Assembly: GCA_012523295.1 (NCBI GenBank)
Contig: JAAYIT010000321.1
Span: 1 to 43,151 of the forward strand
Length of the DNA: 43,151 nucleotides
Origin: Porphyromonadaceae bacterium
Lineage (GTDB): Bacteria; Bacteroidota; Bacteroidia; Bacteroidales; Paludibacteraceae
Reading direction: 5' to 3'
Below are positions 1-7,962 of this stretch, in pieces (position 1 is the first letter of the stretch; each line of letters opens with the position of its first letter). The notes below the pieces were generated by a model. The model had not been told where the DNA came from, ran no database searches, and worked only from the letters and a program-made list of their open reading frames with translations. A program made the translations under genes and the position numbers.

Positions 1-398
1 ACAAAAAATGAAGTGGGGTTTGGGGCAAAGCCCCAGCTTGCTTAATTCCTCTGATAATCAGCATATTCTTTTTCAAAAGCAGCTTTACAGCTGGCTGTAA
101 CAACTTGCGAAAGTCAAATAAGATTATATGTCTATCCGCAACGTATCTTAAAATCTAAGATTTCAAATCTGATTTAGGGTCTAACCGCTCCAAGCGGTTT
201 AACCCGTTGTGGATAAAAAATGCATCAAACGTCTTGAAGCCGTTAGATGCTATGTTTGTCATTATCGCAAATTTATTAGAACGGAATGCGAACAATCAAT
301 TAAGATCATCTTCAAAATCAACTTTATCAACCTTATTTTCAGGCAAATAAATCTACAAACAAGAATCGAACTCAGGTTATTGATAAAAAATTATCTTT
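1..398. other. Intergenic region before the SDR gene, no gene seen
   Basis: I see no convincing gene here. The stretch holds three compact dyads: TGGGGC-AAA-GCCCCA at 21-35, a 7-bp palindrome TTACAGC-TG-GCTGTAA at 85-100, and AACCGCT-CCA-AGCGGTT at 183-199. None is followed by a run of T, so none looks like an intrinsic terminator. An open frame starting with GTG at 209 runs into the next gene in another frame; its composition is not protein-like and I treat it as chance. Confidence 0.5.
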
Positions 399-1133
399 AT
401 GGCAAAACGAATTTTCATTACCGGCGGAGCGAAAGGAATTGGCAGAGCTATTGTAAAAGCATTTTCTACAGGGAACAACCAAGTAGCCTTTTCTGATATA
501 GATGAAGTGGCGGGCAAAGAATTGTCAGACAAAACCAACGCGTTGTTTTTTCAAACAGATGCGGGCAATAAAGAGGAACTGGAGTTTACCGTAAAAAAAC
601 TGCTGGCTGATTGGGGCGATATAGACGTTATAATCAATAATGTGGGAGTTAGTATTTTCAATCCCATCACTGAATTTTCGGTTGAGAAGTTTGAAAAGGT
701 AATCAACATAAATCTTCGTTCAGTTTTTATTACTTCTCGACTTCTGGCAATTCATCGCAAGCAGCAAAACACCAAAAATCCGTACGGACGTATCATCAAC
801 CTGTGCTCTACACGCTATCTAATGAGCGAGTCAGGAACTGAAGCCTATTCTGCTTCCAAAGGCGGGGTTTATTCACTGACACATTCACTGGCAGTTTCTC
901 TGAGTCCATACAATATTACGGTCAATTCTATTTCTCCGGGTTGGATAGAAAACTACAATTATGAGAAACTCGCGGAAGATGACCACGCGCAACACCCTTC
1001 AAATCGAGTAGGTAAACCGGAAGATATCGCACGGATGTGTTTGTTTCTTTGTGATGAGAAAAATGATTTTATTAATGGAGAGAATATCGTAATTGATGGC
1101 GGTATGACCAAGAAGATGATATACAACCCCTAA
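399..1133 (+). CDS. Short-chain dehydrogenase/reductase (SDR), probably NAD-dependent
   Basis: A classical SDR oxidoreductase of 244 residues, the usual family length. The nucleotide-binding loop TGGAKGIG is at residues 8-15. NNVG, the family's NNAG motif, is at 80-83. The catalytic residues are Ser137, Tyr150 and Lys154 (YSASK). The C-terminal PGW and DGG motifs near 180 and 233 are typical. An Asp at residue 33, at the end of the second beta strand, suggests NAD(H) rather than NADP(H), as known for the family. The substrate cannot be told; relatives act on sugars, steroids or 3-oxoacyl-ACP. The ATG is preceded by TATCTTT directly abutting it, a possible degenerate promoter element. The gene converges with the lipid kinase, 23 bases between stops, with no terminator visible. 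Family certain, function unknown. Confidence 0.88.
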   Translation: MAKRIFITGGAKGIGRAIVKAFSTGNNQVAFSDIDEVAGKELSDKTNALFFQTDAGNKEELEFTVKKLLADWGDIDVIINNVGVSIFNPITEFSVEKFEKVININLRSVFITSRLLAIHRKQQNTKNPYGRIINLCSTRYLMSESGTEAYSASKGGVYSLTHSLAVSLSPYNITVNSISPGWIENYNYEKLAEDDHAQHPSNRVGKPEDIARMCLFLCDEKNDFINGENIVIDGGMTKKMIYNP

Positions 1134-1156
1134 CTCCTGATGGTGAGTGGAATTTC

Positions 1157-2056
1157 TTAAAACCTCTTTTTCACCATCACGTTTAATCCGGCAGGTACCA
1201 CTTTGATGTTGATTTTACTTCCCTCTTCATACGGATCTCCGTCTAAATGAAACAAACCCGGAGTATCTCTATAAAGTGTTATTTCATGTGCTTTCAGTGA
1301 GTTGAAGAGCATGTCTTTATGAATCGATTTTGTGAAAAGTTCAAATGCAAGAGACGGAATGGCGGTAATAGGCAAATTACTTATTATGGAAACATCAATA
1401 AGTCCGTCTTGTACACTTGCATCGGGTGCAATATACGCATTGTTTCCCCATTGTGATGCGTTGGCAAATGTAATGACAAATGCTTTTCCTTCAAAATCAA
1501 TATCTTCTCGCACCAATCGGTAATGTTCGGGTTCGTAATTGAGAAATCCGGTAACCATTTGCTCAATGTATCCAAAAACACCACGCTTTTTACCGTCGGC
1601 AAATTTATGACTTACATAGGCATCAAATCCGGTTCCGGCCGTACAGAAAAAAGGCTTATCATTAGCAAGTCCGTAATCAATTTTCACAACTTCTGAGAAG
1701 TTGAGTTGTTCAATCGCTTTTTTGAAGTTCATTGGAATATGCAGATGCCTTGCCAATCCATTCCCTGAGCCCGTAGAAATAACACCAAGCGCCGCGTCAG
1801 TGTGAATCAAAGCTTTACCTACTTCATTCACAGTACCATCGCCACCCACAGCAACAATATAATGGAATCCATCCTTCAAAAACGCCTCAGCAAGCTCGGT
1901 ACCATGACCACGAGATTCTGTATAAGCTATTCGAAAATCTTCATAAATTGACCTGTCTAAAGATGATTGAATCTCTTCCGTAACCTTCCTTTTATCTGTA
2001 ATCGTTCCTGAGACCGGATTTACAATGAATGCTATTTTCTTATTTTTGCTTAACAT
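1157..2056 (-). CDS. YegS/DgkB-family lipid (diacylglycerol/sphingosine) kinase
   Basis: A 299-residue lipid kinase of the DAGK catalytic-domain family, which phosphorylates a lipid hydroxyl such as that of diacylglycerol with ATP at the inner membrane face. The ATP-binding signature GGDGT is at residues 71-75, followed by VNEV. The second conserved loop STGSGNGLAR is at 94-103. Near the C-terminus HLDGDP (about 270-275) matches the conserved DGE/DGD motif of the second domain. Length is normal and no frameshift is seen. Transcription probably starts from the strong promoter at 2139-2169, which is interlocked with that of the divergent rnr. Substrate within the family is not predictable. Confidence 0.88.
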   Translation of the reverse strand: MLSKNKKIAFIVNPVSGTITDKRKVTEEIQSSLDRSIYEDFRIAYTESRGHGTELAEAFLKDGFHYIVAVGGDGTVNEVGKALIHTDAALGVISTGSGNGLARHLHIPMNFKKAIEQLNFSEVVKIDYGLANDKPFFCTAGTGFDAYVSHKFADGKKRGVFGYIEQMVTGFLNYEPEHYRLVREDIDFEGKAFVITFANASQWGNNAYIAPDASVQDGLIDVSIISNLPITAIPSLAFELFTKSIHKDMLFNSLKAHEITLYRDTPGLFHLDGDPYEEGSKINIKVVPAGLNVMVKKRF

Positions 2057-2098
2057 ATTTATGATGAGAAAGCATATTTCTCAAAGATTATTCGTAAT

Positions 2099-2128
2099 TT
2101 TGTTAAAACATTGATAACTCCTATTTTG
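2099..2128 (+). promoter_or_regulatory. Candidate rnr promoter
   Basis: TTTG (2099-2102), a 19-base spacer, then TATTTTG (2122-2128), one base short of the Bacteroidota TAnnTTTG consensus. It would start transcription near 2134, about 28 bases before the rnr ATG. It lies inside the leader of the divergent lipid kinase gene. Confidence 0.45.
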
Positions 2129-2138
2129 TTGTAATAGA

Positions 2139-2169
2139 CAAAGATAAACATTCCAATTTTTATGGCAAA
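2139..2169 (-). promoter_or_regulatory. Promoter of the lipid kinase gene
   Basis: Read on the minus strand, TTTG (2169-2166), exactly 19 bases, then TATCTTTG (2146-2139), a full match to the Bacteroidota -33/-7 consensus. The -33 element lies within the first codons of rnr. Confidence 0.65.
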
Positions 2170-4300
2170 ACAAAAAAAAAGCAACAACAGCACTCGCCTT
2201 CTCAAATCCGAACTTCTTCAAAACATTTCTAACATTTTTATAGAAAACCCTGAAAAAACATACAATTATAAGCAAATTTCAAATATCTTAGAAATAAGAA
2301 CCGACTCTCAGCGCGGATTTATCACAGAATTGCTTTACGAGTTGAGTTTTGATGGTTTTCTGACTGAAATCTCAAGAGGGAAATTCAAATTGAGCAGACG
2401 CGGAGGACATGTTATCGGTACATTTAGCAGAGAAGGAGTTAAGTCATTTGTTATTCCGGAAGATGGCGGTGAACCTATTTTTATTCCAGACAAAAAGACA
2501 GGTACAGCTATGCTCAATGATACAGTCAGAGTGTTTTTATACGCTCAACGAAAAGGTAGAGGACCGGAAGGAGAAATAACTGAAGTACTGAAAAGAGCAC
2601 AAGATACTTTCGTCGGTATTTTGGAAGTTTCTGAAAATTTCGCATTCTTGAATGTACAGAGCAAGGTGTTGCTGAGCGATATTCTTATTCCGAAAGGGAA
2701 ATTAAAAGGAGGAAAAAACGGACAAAAAGCATTGGTGAAAATCACCGAATGGAAACACACGATGAAAAGTCCGGTAGGTGAAGTTATCGATATTTTTGGT
2801 GAGAAAGGAGATAATGATGCTGAGATGCACGCCATCCTGGCAGAATTTGGACTTCCGTACAGGTATCCGGAAAATGTGAATGCGGCGGCTGAAAAAATTG
2901 ATGCGGGAATTACGGCAGAAGAAGTTGCCAAGCGAAAAGACATGCGGGATGTAGTAACTTTCACCATTGACCCGCATGATGCGAAAGATTTTGACGATGC
3001 CTTATCTGTCAGCAAGTTAGGCAATGGACTTTGGGAGGTGGGTGTGCACATTGCGGATGTGACCCACTATGTCCGCCCCGGTTCCGTCATTGACAAAGAA
3101 GGTGAATCAAGAGCTACTTCTGTCTATTTGGTTGACCGTACCGTTCCGATGCTGCCCGAGCATTTATCCAACGGTATTTGTTCGCTTCGTCCGAATGAAG
3201 ATAAATTGACCTATTCTGTTGTTTTTCAAATGAATGACCAAGCTGATGTAAAAAAATTCGAGATTGTAAAAACGGTAACCCGAAGCAACAGAAGATTTAC
3301 ATACGAGGAAGCGCAGCAAATCATTGAGACAGGTGAGGGTGATTATAAAGAAGAAATGTTGATTTTGGATAAATTAGCCAAAGAATTACGCCAAAAGAGG
3401 TTTGACAAAGGAGCTATTTCATTTGATAGAGAAGAAGTTAGGTTTGAGTTAGATGAAAATGGCAAACCGCTGAGTGTCTATTTCAAAGAACCAAAAGATG
3501 CCAACAAACTGATTGAAGAGTTTATGCTTTTGGCGAATCAGACCGTAGCCACTCATATCGGCAAACCGGGTGGCAGACAGAAAGCGAAGACTTTTGTCTA
3601 TCGAATTCATGATACGCCTGACCCAGACAAACTTGAAAATTTTTCACAATTTATCCGACGCTTTGGTTATAGCCTGAAAACTACGGGTAAAAAGACACAA
3701 ATTGCACACTCTATCAATCAATTGCTGGATCAGGTGGACGGAAAAAAAGAGCAAAACCTGATTGAAACACTTGCTGTACGCTCCATGGCAAAGGCGATTT
3801 ATTCCACCGAGAATATTGGCCATTATGGTTTGGCATTTGATTACTACACCCACTTTACTTCACCTATCCGCCGCTATCCGGACATGATGGTTCACCGCTT
3901 GCTTGAACGGTATGATTCGGGCGGGAAAAACGTGAATGCCAACGAGTACGAACAAAAATGTGAGCATAGCTCAAATATGGAACAAGTAGCTGCCAATGCC
4001 GAACGCGCGTCAATAAAATACAAACAGGTGGAATTTATGGCGGACAAACTCGGACAAGTTTTCGATGGGGTGATTTCCGGAATTACGGAATGGGGAGTTT
4101 ATGTGGAGTTGATTGAGAATAAGTGCGAAGGAATGATTCCAATCCGGGATTTGGATGACGATTACTACACGCTCGATGAGAAAAACTACTGCTTGGTGGG
4201 AAGCAGGTTCAATAAAAAGTATCAACTTGGCGATGAACTGTCTGTGAAAGTCGCCAAAGCTAACTTAGATAAAAAACAGTTGGATTTTGTGCTGGCGTGA
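2162..4300 (+). CDS. rnr: Ribonuclease R (RNase II/RNB family)
   Basis: A processive 3'-5' exoribonuclease of 712 residues. Domains in order: winged helix (about 15-80), two cold-shock OB folds (about 82-215), the RNB catalytic domain (about 262-590) and an S1 RNA-binding domain (about 635-712). The metal-binding aspartates are D270, D276, D278 and D279 in IDPHDAKDFDDA, matching the four acidic residues of E. coli RNase R. The RNB motif FTSPIRRYPDM is also present. The protein ends right after S1, lacking the Lys-rich tail of the E. coli enzyme; this explains its shorter length. The N-terminal winged helix and two OB folds fit RNase R rather than RNase II. The gene is divergent from the lipid kinase and is followed at its stop codon by a hairpin terminator. 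Confidence 0.95.
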   Translation: MAKQKKSNNSTRLLKSELLQNISNIFIENPEKTYNYKQISNILEIRTDSQRGFITELLYELSFDGFLTEISRGKFKLSRRGGHVIGTFSREGVKSFVIPEDGGEPIFIPDKKTGTAMLNDTVRVFLYAQRKGRGPEGEITEVLKRAQDTFVGILEVSENFAFLNVQSKVLLSDILIPKGKLKGGKNGQKALVKITEWKHTMKSPVGEVIDIFGEKGDNDAEMHAILAEFGLPYRYPENVNAAAEKIDAGITAEEVAKRKDMRDVVTFTIDPHDAKDFDDALSVSKLGNGLWEVGVHIADVTHYVRPGSVIDKEGESRATSVYLVDRTVPMLPEHLSNGICSLRPNEDKLTYSVVFQMNDQADVKKFEIVKTVTRSNRRFTYEEAQQIIETGEGDYKEEMLILDKLAKELRQKRFDKGAISFDREEVRFELDENGKPLSVYFKEPKDANKLIEEFMLLANQTVATHIGKPGGRQKAKTFVYRIHDTPDPDKLENFSQFIRRFGYSLKTTGKKTQIAHSINQLLDQVDGKKEQNLIETLAVRSMAKAIYSTENIGHYGLAFDYYTHFTSPIRRYPDMMVHRLLERYDSGGKNVNANEYEQKCEHSSNMEQVAANAERASIKYKQVEFMADKLGQVFDGVISGITEWGVYVELIENKCEGMIPIRDLDDDYYTLDEKNYCLVGSRFNKKYQLGDELSVKVAKANLDKKQLDFVLA

Positions 4301-4334
4301 GTTGGCGGAATGGTTCCTGCCAACCTTTATTTTG
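4301..4334 (+). terminator. Intrinsic terminator of rnr
   Basis: A 10-bp stem (GTTGGCGGAA at 4301-4310 with TTCC-T-GCCAAC at 4314-4324, one bulged T, loop TGG) begins immediately after the rnr stop codon and is followed by the T-rich CTTTATTTTG. Confidence 0.65.
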
Positions 4335-4429
4335 TCAGGACACCGATATTTATCACGGGCTTTGCTTTGTTATCGCATAATCGGCAAAGCGATAATTTAA
4401 CCGATTTCAAAAAATATATTCAATATTTT

Positions 4430-4460
4430 TTTGTCAAATTGATTATTTGCAGTATCTTTG
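4430..4460 (+). promoter_or_regulatory. Promoter of tRNA-Arg
   Basis: TTTG (4430-4433), a 19-base spacer, then TATCTTTG (4453-4460). Both boxes match the Bacteroidota consensus perfectly. The -7 box ends 25 bases before the mature tRNA. Confidence 0.75.
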
Positions 4461-4485
4461 CAGTCCGAAAATAACTCGAATTTAA

Positions 4486-4559
4486 GGCTCCGTAGCTCAA
4501 CTGTATAGAGTATCTGACTACGGATCAGAAGGTTGCAGGTTAGAATCCTGCCGGGGTCA
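4486..4559 (+). tRNA. tRNA-Arg (anticodon ACG)
   Basis: A 74-base class I tRNA. The acceptor stem is GGCTCCG/CGGGGTC (two G-U pairs) with discriminator A at 4559. The D stem is GCTC/GAGT and the anticodon stem TCTGA/TCAGA, with loop CTACGGA giving anticodon ACG, which reads CGU (and, once deaminated to inosine, CGC/CGA). The T stem is GCAGG/CCTGC. CCA is not encoded. The D loop AACTGTATA carries U at position 19 and the T loop TTAGAAT carries A at position 56, so the usual G19-C56 tertiary pair is a U19-A56 pair here. Promoter and terminator are both recognisable, so the gene looks like a stand-alone transcription unit. Confidence 0.93.
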
Positions 4560-4564
4560 CGGAT

Positions 4565-4597
4565 AAAAAGCTAAACAATAATTTGTTTAGCTTTTTT
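4565..4597 (+). terminator. Intrinsic terminator of tRNA-Arg
   Basis: A 13-bp perfect stem (AAAAAGCTAAACA at 4565-4577 with TGTTTAGCTTTTT at 4584-4596) ends in a T run, six bases after the tRNA. Confidence 0.85.
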
Positions 4598-4802
4598 ACT
4601 TTTTAGAAGGAACCTCTCAGCTCAGTTTCAGTAATGGAATCTATGACGGGGACTTGCTGAAAAAAGTTTTAGCCGCCTCTCAGACACGAACCGCCGAAGC
4701 ATCCCGACAGTTTGGGATATAAAAATAACGACCTACTTCAATGTCAGCACAATCAAAGTTTTTCAGCAGGGCCTAATCGCTGCTCCTCCACCTCCTGTTT
4801 TT

Positions 4803-5825
4803 TCAATACCACAAATCCACGTAAACCGGCAAATGATCTGAGAATCCACCTTTGTAACTCATTCCCAAGTAGGTCCTTCTGGGCATTTTTCCTAAAAATG
4901 CTTTGTCATCTTCCAATAAAAAGTCGGCATCAAAAACATGCATATCTTGCACGGTAGCACTGATTGAGTTTGAAGGATCGAGCAAATTTCCGGACACTAT
5001 AATCTGGTCAAGCATCCCCCACTCTCCCTGAAATTTATGCGAACCCTTCCCTTGTTCCTCAAGTCTAAACGAGAGATTGTACAGCTTTTCGGGTTCAAAG
5101 CCTTCATTTAGCGGATTTGCATCAAGCACATTAAGAATGCTCGTATTTGAAGGGTGGTCATTGAAATCACCCATTATCACAATGTTTGCACTTGGTTGCA
5201 CATTGAAAATGCTATCTACTTTCCCGCGTAGTATTTTCGCTACATCTACACGTCGCTCTTCAGACTCCAACTCCCCTCCCAATCTTGAAGGCCAATGCGT
5301 AACAAAAACATGCAGCGTGTCATCAGTAGCGGTCACAGTACCTCTTACATACAAAATATCACGGGTTGTACTTGCTGAACTTGAGAATCGTACATGTACA
5401 GGTTCGCTGTAGTTTGGATGAAACTGATCACGCTGATACATCATCGCCACATCAATTCCCCTGAAATCCGGCGACTCATAATGAATATATTTGTACCCTA
5501 AGTTTTTAAGTGGAGATTTTGTTGTCAGATCAGACATGGCTCTGTCACTTTCCACTTCACAAAGTCCGATAATCGCGGGTGGCTGCCAACCTCCCACAGC
5601 ACTGATAACTTTCGAGATATTGGCTTGTTTTGTATAATATCTACTTGCATTCCAAGCGCGAATTCCACCCGGAAGATATTCCTCATCTGCTTTTTCGGGA
5701 TCATCCTCCAAATCGAAATAGTTCTCCACATTGTAGAACATTATCTTGAAATTTTGCCGTTCAGTTTGGGAAAAAACTGAATTCGAAATGAGAAAAATGA
5801 TTGCTATAAGAAAGATTTTATTCAT
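4803..5825 (-). CDS. Secreted endonuclease/exonuclease/phosphatase-fold hydrolase
   Basis: A 340-residue protein of the EEP (DNase I-like) superfamily, exported. I start it at the ATG at 5825, where a clear signal peptide begins (MNKIFLIAIIFLISNSVFS, cleavage before QTE); the longer frame from 5885 would put 20 polar residues before the signal. Superfamily motifs in order: FYNVENYFD (about 29-37), GLCEVES with the metal-binding Glu (about 87), GIDVAMMY, MGDFNDHPS with the Asp/Asn pair, and the C-terminal SDHLPVYVDL with the catalytic Asp-His. The substrate is unknown: members include nucleases, phosphodiesterases and sphingomyelinases. No downstream partner on the strand. A two-copy repeat lies about 100 bases upstream in its leader. 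Confidence 0.85.
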   Translation of the reverse strand: MNKIFLIAIIFLISNSVFSQTERQNFKIMFYNVENYFDLEDDPEKADEEYLPGGIRAWNASRYYTKQANISKVISAVGGWQPPAIIGLCEVESDRAMSDLTTKSPLKNLGYKYIHYESPDFRGIDVAMMYQRDQFHPNYSEPVHVRFSSSASTTRDILYVRGTVTATDDTLHVFVTHWPSRLGGELESEERRVDVAKILRGKVDSIFNVQPSANIVIMGDFNDHPSNTSILNVLDANPLNEGFEPEKLYNLSFRLEEQGKGSHKFQGEWGMLDQIIVSGNLLDPSNSISATVQDMHVFDADFLLEDDKAFLGKMPRRTYLGMSYKGGFSDHLPVYVDLWY

Positions 5826-5925
5826 CTGATTGTAATTTAATTTTCTTATTGCCAGCTGGAACCATTGACAATAAAAAACATTCATTACTTTGCGAGTTTT
5901 TGTCGGTTGACGGATTGCATGTCGG

Positions 5926-6018
5926 TTTCATACGGTTAAATTCTATTTTTAGGACGTATGGAACACGCCATTAACCATTTTCTTGGGTTTAAGACTTATC
6001 TTAAATGGCTGTTTCATA
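5926..6018 (-). repeat. Two-copy structured leader repeat, copy A
   Basis: A 93-bp segment that recurs at 36579-36678. The best-conserved 66 bases (5953-6018) differ from copy B at about seven positions. It contains inverted repeats: TTTAAGA/TCTTAAA, TTAACC/GGTTTAA sharing the middle arm, and an outer GCCAT/ATGGC. It lies in the presumed 5' leader of the EEP gene. Read on the minus strand it opens with an ATG frame of 22 codons (MKQPFKISLKP...) and ends with ACCGTATGAAA. That last ATG (5931) opens a 37-codon frame that overlaps the EEP start by 8 bases. Confidence 0.75.
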
Positions 6019-6122
6019 TCAATTACCGTCAGAAATATTTTGATTAATAAAACACTGCTATTGACAAAAATAACAAAACCTGCAAAAACCTAAACCGAGA
6101 AAATCGATCTACCACAGGCTGA

Positions 6123-7601
6123 TTATGGTGTTCCCGTTTTCCCTATCCACTCGTAGGCTCCCGCATCGGGTTTCCCATCTTCCAAACGGCTGTTTCCATT
6201 CATATCAGTCGGATACTGCAGCGCCACATTATAGTCGCCAATGTCCCGAGCCGGAGATAGTGAATCAAGCATAAAGTTGTAATACTCAAGCTTTTCCCTG
6301 TCAAAATAAGAATTGACAAAGACTGTATCTTTCAAATTATACCATTTTATATCGGTAAACATCGGCGGAATCGGTTCAGGTTCAGTTTTCCGAATATAGC
6401 TATTGGTGAAAACGCCGTTATATCGATCGGCAAAGCGGCTTAAAATCTGAAACTCCTCGTTGCTACTTCCTGAAATCACACAGTTTTGGAAGATCGACTC
6501 CATCGGAAGGATTTTATTCAATTCCATTATCATCAACGCTGCGTTACCCTCTTTACCCGAAGGCTGCATCAGGATGTTGGTGCTGTTAAAGTAATTGGCA
6601 ATGGTGCTATGGATAAATGTATGCTTTCCGCCGTTCAAAAATACGGAATAAGCTCCGGTGTTCGAAATTTCTGTATTGGTAACCAGCACATCGCCGTTTT
6701 GAACTACTAAACCATATTTCAGGAAATTATGAATCCGAGAATTATTGATTTCCAGTCTTGGGCGAAAACGTCGGTCGGAATTCGAAAAATAAACTCCCAC
6801 ATATCCGCTGTTCATTCGGACATAATTGAGTTTGTGATTCCCTTCTTTATATAACAACAAAATCCCGCCCCATTGATTCGAAACGTAATTATATGGTACT
6901 TCTTCAAATAGTTTGTCTGTCCTATCGCCACGCATAAGTATAGGGGCGATAATTGTTCCTTCAGCAATTAAATTTCCGTACACAACCAGACTTGCACCGG
7001 CGTGGAAATAGAGTTTGCTTCCGGGTTCAAGCGTAAGTGTTTTTGCCGTGTCCACCTCCAAATCTCCATAAATTAAATAAGGTTTTTCAGCGGATAATAT
7101 CGTATCGTTCAGAATTTTTTTATTCTTAAAAACAACCATATCCTGCCCGTAAGCCAAAAGTTTCACTGCTTGTTGATTTCCATTCGTCAGAAAAACTATG
7201 GAATCTTCTATAAAAACCGGGGAATTCACATTCAGCGGATCAACTTTCACTTCCACAAAAATATACAGACTGTCTTTAGCTCTCAACTCAACATTGGTAA
7301 ACTGATTATTCGGATTTAAAACACCCTGAACATTAATACTGTATGGCGATTCAGCTCCACCACCCAGCCCGATTGCTGAAATTTGCAGATTTTTTTCGTT
7401 TAGATTATAAACTTTTATTTTTGCCGTAGAACTCCCAATTGTCGTGAAAATAGTATCAAAAAACATTGTGTCTTTTGAAAATGCAAGTCTTAAACTCGGA
7501 TCGGTAGATATGCTCTCATCGATACAGGAATGAAAAAAGAATATCGAAATTAAGATTCCGACAAATATACTTGGGAAATTATGAAGATTTTTTTTATGCA
7601 T
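6123..7601 (-). CDS. Beta-helix lipoprotein with choice-of-anchor Q-like C-terminus
   Basis: A 492-residue predicted lipoprotein. I start it at the ATG at 7601, which begins a lysine-containing N-terminus, a hydrophobic stretch and the lipobox-like FFHSC (Cys about residue 26); an upstream in-frame ATG at 7625 adds eight hydrophobic residues. An early Ig-like region (about 40-150) discusses as 'DTIFTTIGSS' type surface modules. The central part (about 170-430) has the short Asn/Gly/Val-rich strands of a right-handed parallel beta helix (for example NNSRIHNF, TNTEISNTGAY). The C-terminus has DMNGNSR followed by PDAGAYEW, which matches the DxxGxxR...PDxGAYE signature of the choice-of-anchor Q domain. 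Such proteins sit on the outer membrane and often act on or bind polysaccharide; no catalytic residues can be assigned. Class fairly sure, function unknown. Confidence 0.72.
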   Translation of the reverse strand: MHKKNLHNFPSIFVGILISIFFFHSCIDESISTDPSLRLAFSKDTMFFDTIFTTIGSSTAKIKVYNLNEKNLQISAIGLGGGAESPYSINVQGVLNPNNQFTNVELRAKDSLYIFVEVKVDPLNVNSPVFIEDSIVFLTNGNQQAVKLLAYGQDMVVFKNKKILNDTILSAEKPYLIYGDLEVDTAKTLTLEPGSKLYFHAGASLVVYGNLIAEGTIIAPILMRGDRTDKLFEEVPYNYVSNQWGGILLLYKEGNHKLNYVRMNSGYVGVYFSNSDRRFRPRLEINNSRIHNFLKYGLVVQNGDVLVTNTEISNTGAYSVFLNGGKHTFIHSTIANYFNSTNILMQPSGKEGNAALMIMELNKILPMESIFQNCVISGSSNEEFQILSRFADRYNGVFTNSYIRKTEPEPIPPMFTDIKWYNLKDTVFVNSYFDREKLEYYNFMLDSLSPARDIGDYNVALQYPTDMNGNSRLEDGKPDAGAYEWIGKTGTP

Positions 7602-7914
7602 AAACAAAAAAAGAGAGAAAAACACAAACTGAAATCGCGGGGTGATTTGCTACGCTATGACTCTATTAAAATAAAACGCTAAATTGATTTTTTTATTTCT
7701 AAACTACAAATTTATTCAAAAAAGCTGAGACTACTACTTATATTTCTTAAATTTGTGGGAAATAAATTGATTTGTAGAAAACTACGTATTGAAAACACGA
7801 AACTTCAAATGACAGATAATTGAACAATGCCGGCTTCATAGTCTGTCTGGTTTGATTTTTATTAAGACAAATCCGATTTGCCTTAGTCAATGTCAAAACA
7901 ATCATTAAAATAGA

Positions 7915-7944
7915 TTGTTAAAAGAAATTTGTTTTATACTTTTG
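7915..7944 (+). promoter_or_regulatory. Promoter of hisH-tgt-lptF/G
   Basis: TTG (7915-7917), a 19-base spacer, then TACTTTTG (7937-7944), which matches TAnnTTTG. Transcription would start near 7950, leaving about 13 bases before the ATG at 7963. The 310 bases between the beta-helix gene start and here hold no other feature I can support. Confidence 0.68.
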
Positions 7945-7962
7945 CACTTTCAAATTGAAAGG

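Noticed and set aside
209-496. 95-codon plus-strand frame overlapping the SDR start
   Set aside because: It overlaps a certain SDR gene in another frame, has a GTG start and a composition without recognisable motifs.
2545-3051. 168-codon minus-strand frame inside rnr
   Set aside because: Rnr is unambiguous on the plus strand with all catalytic residues; the antisense frame is Ser/Phe-rich noise.
4803-5885. Longer start of the EEP gene at 5885
   Set aside because: It would put 20 polar residues ahead of a clear signal peptide; the start at 5825 is better.
5953-6045. 29-codon plus-strand frame in repeat copy A (MEHAINHFLGF...) as a small protein
   Set aside because: The matching frame in copy B lacks the ATG, and the differences between copies fall on all three codon positions, so I favour RNA or a noncoding repeat.
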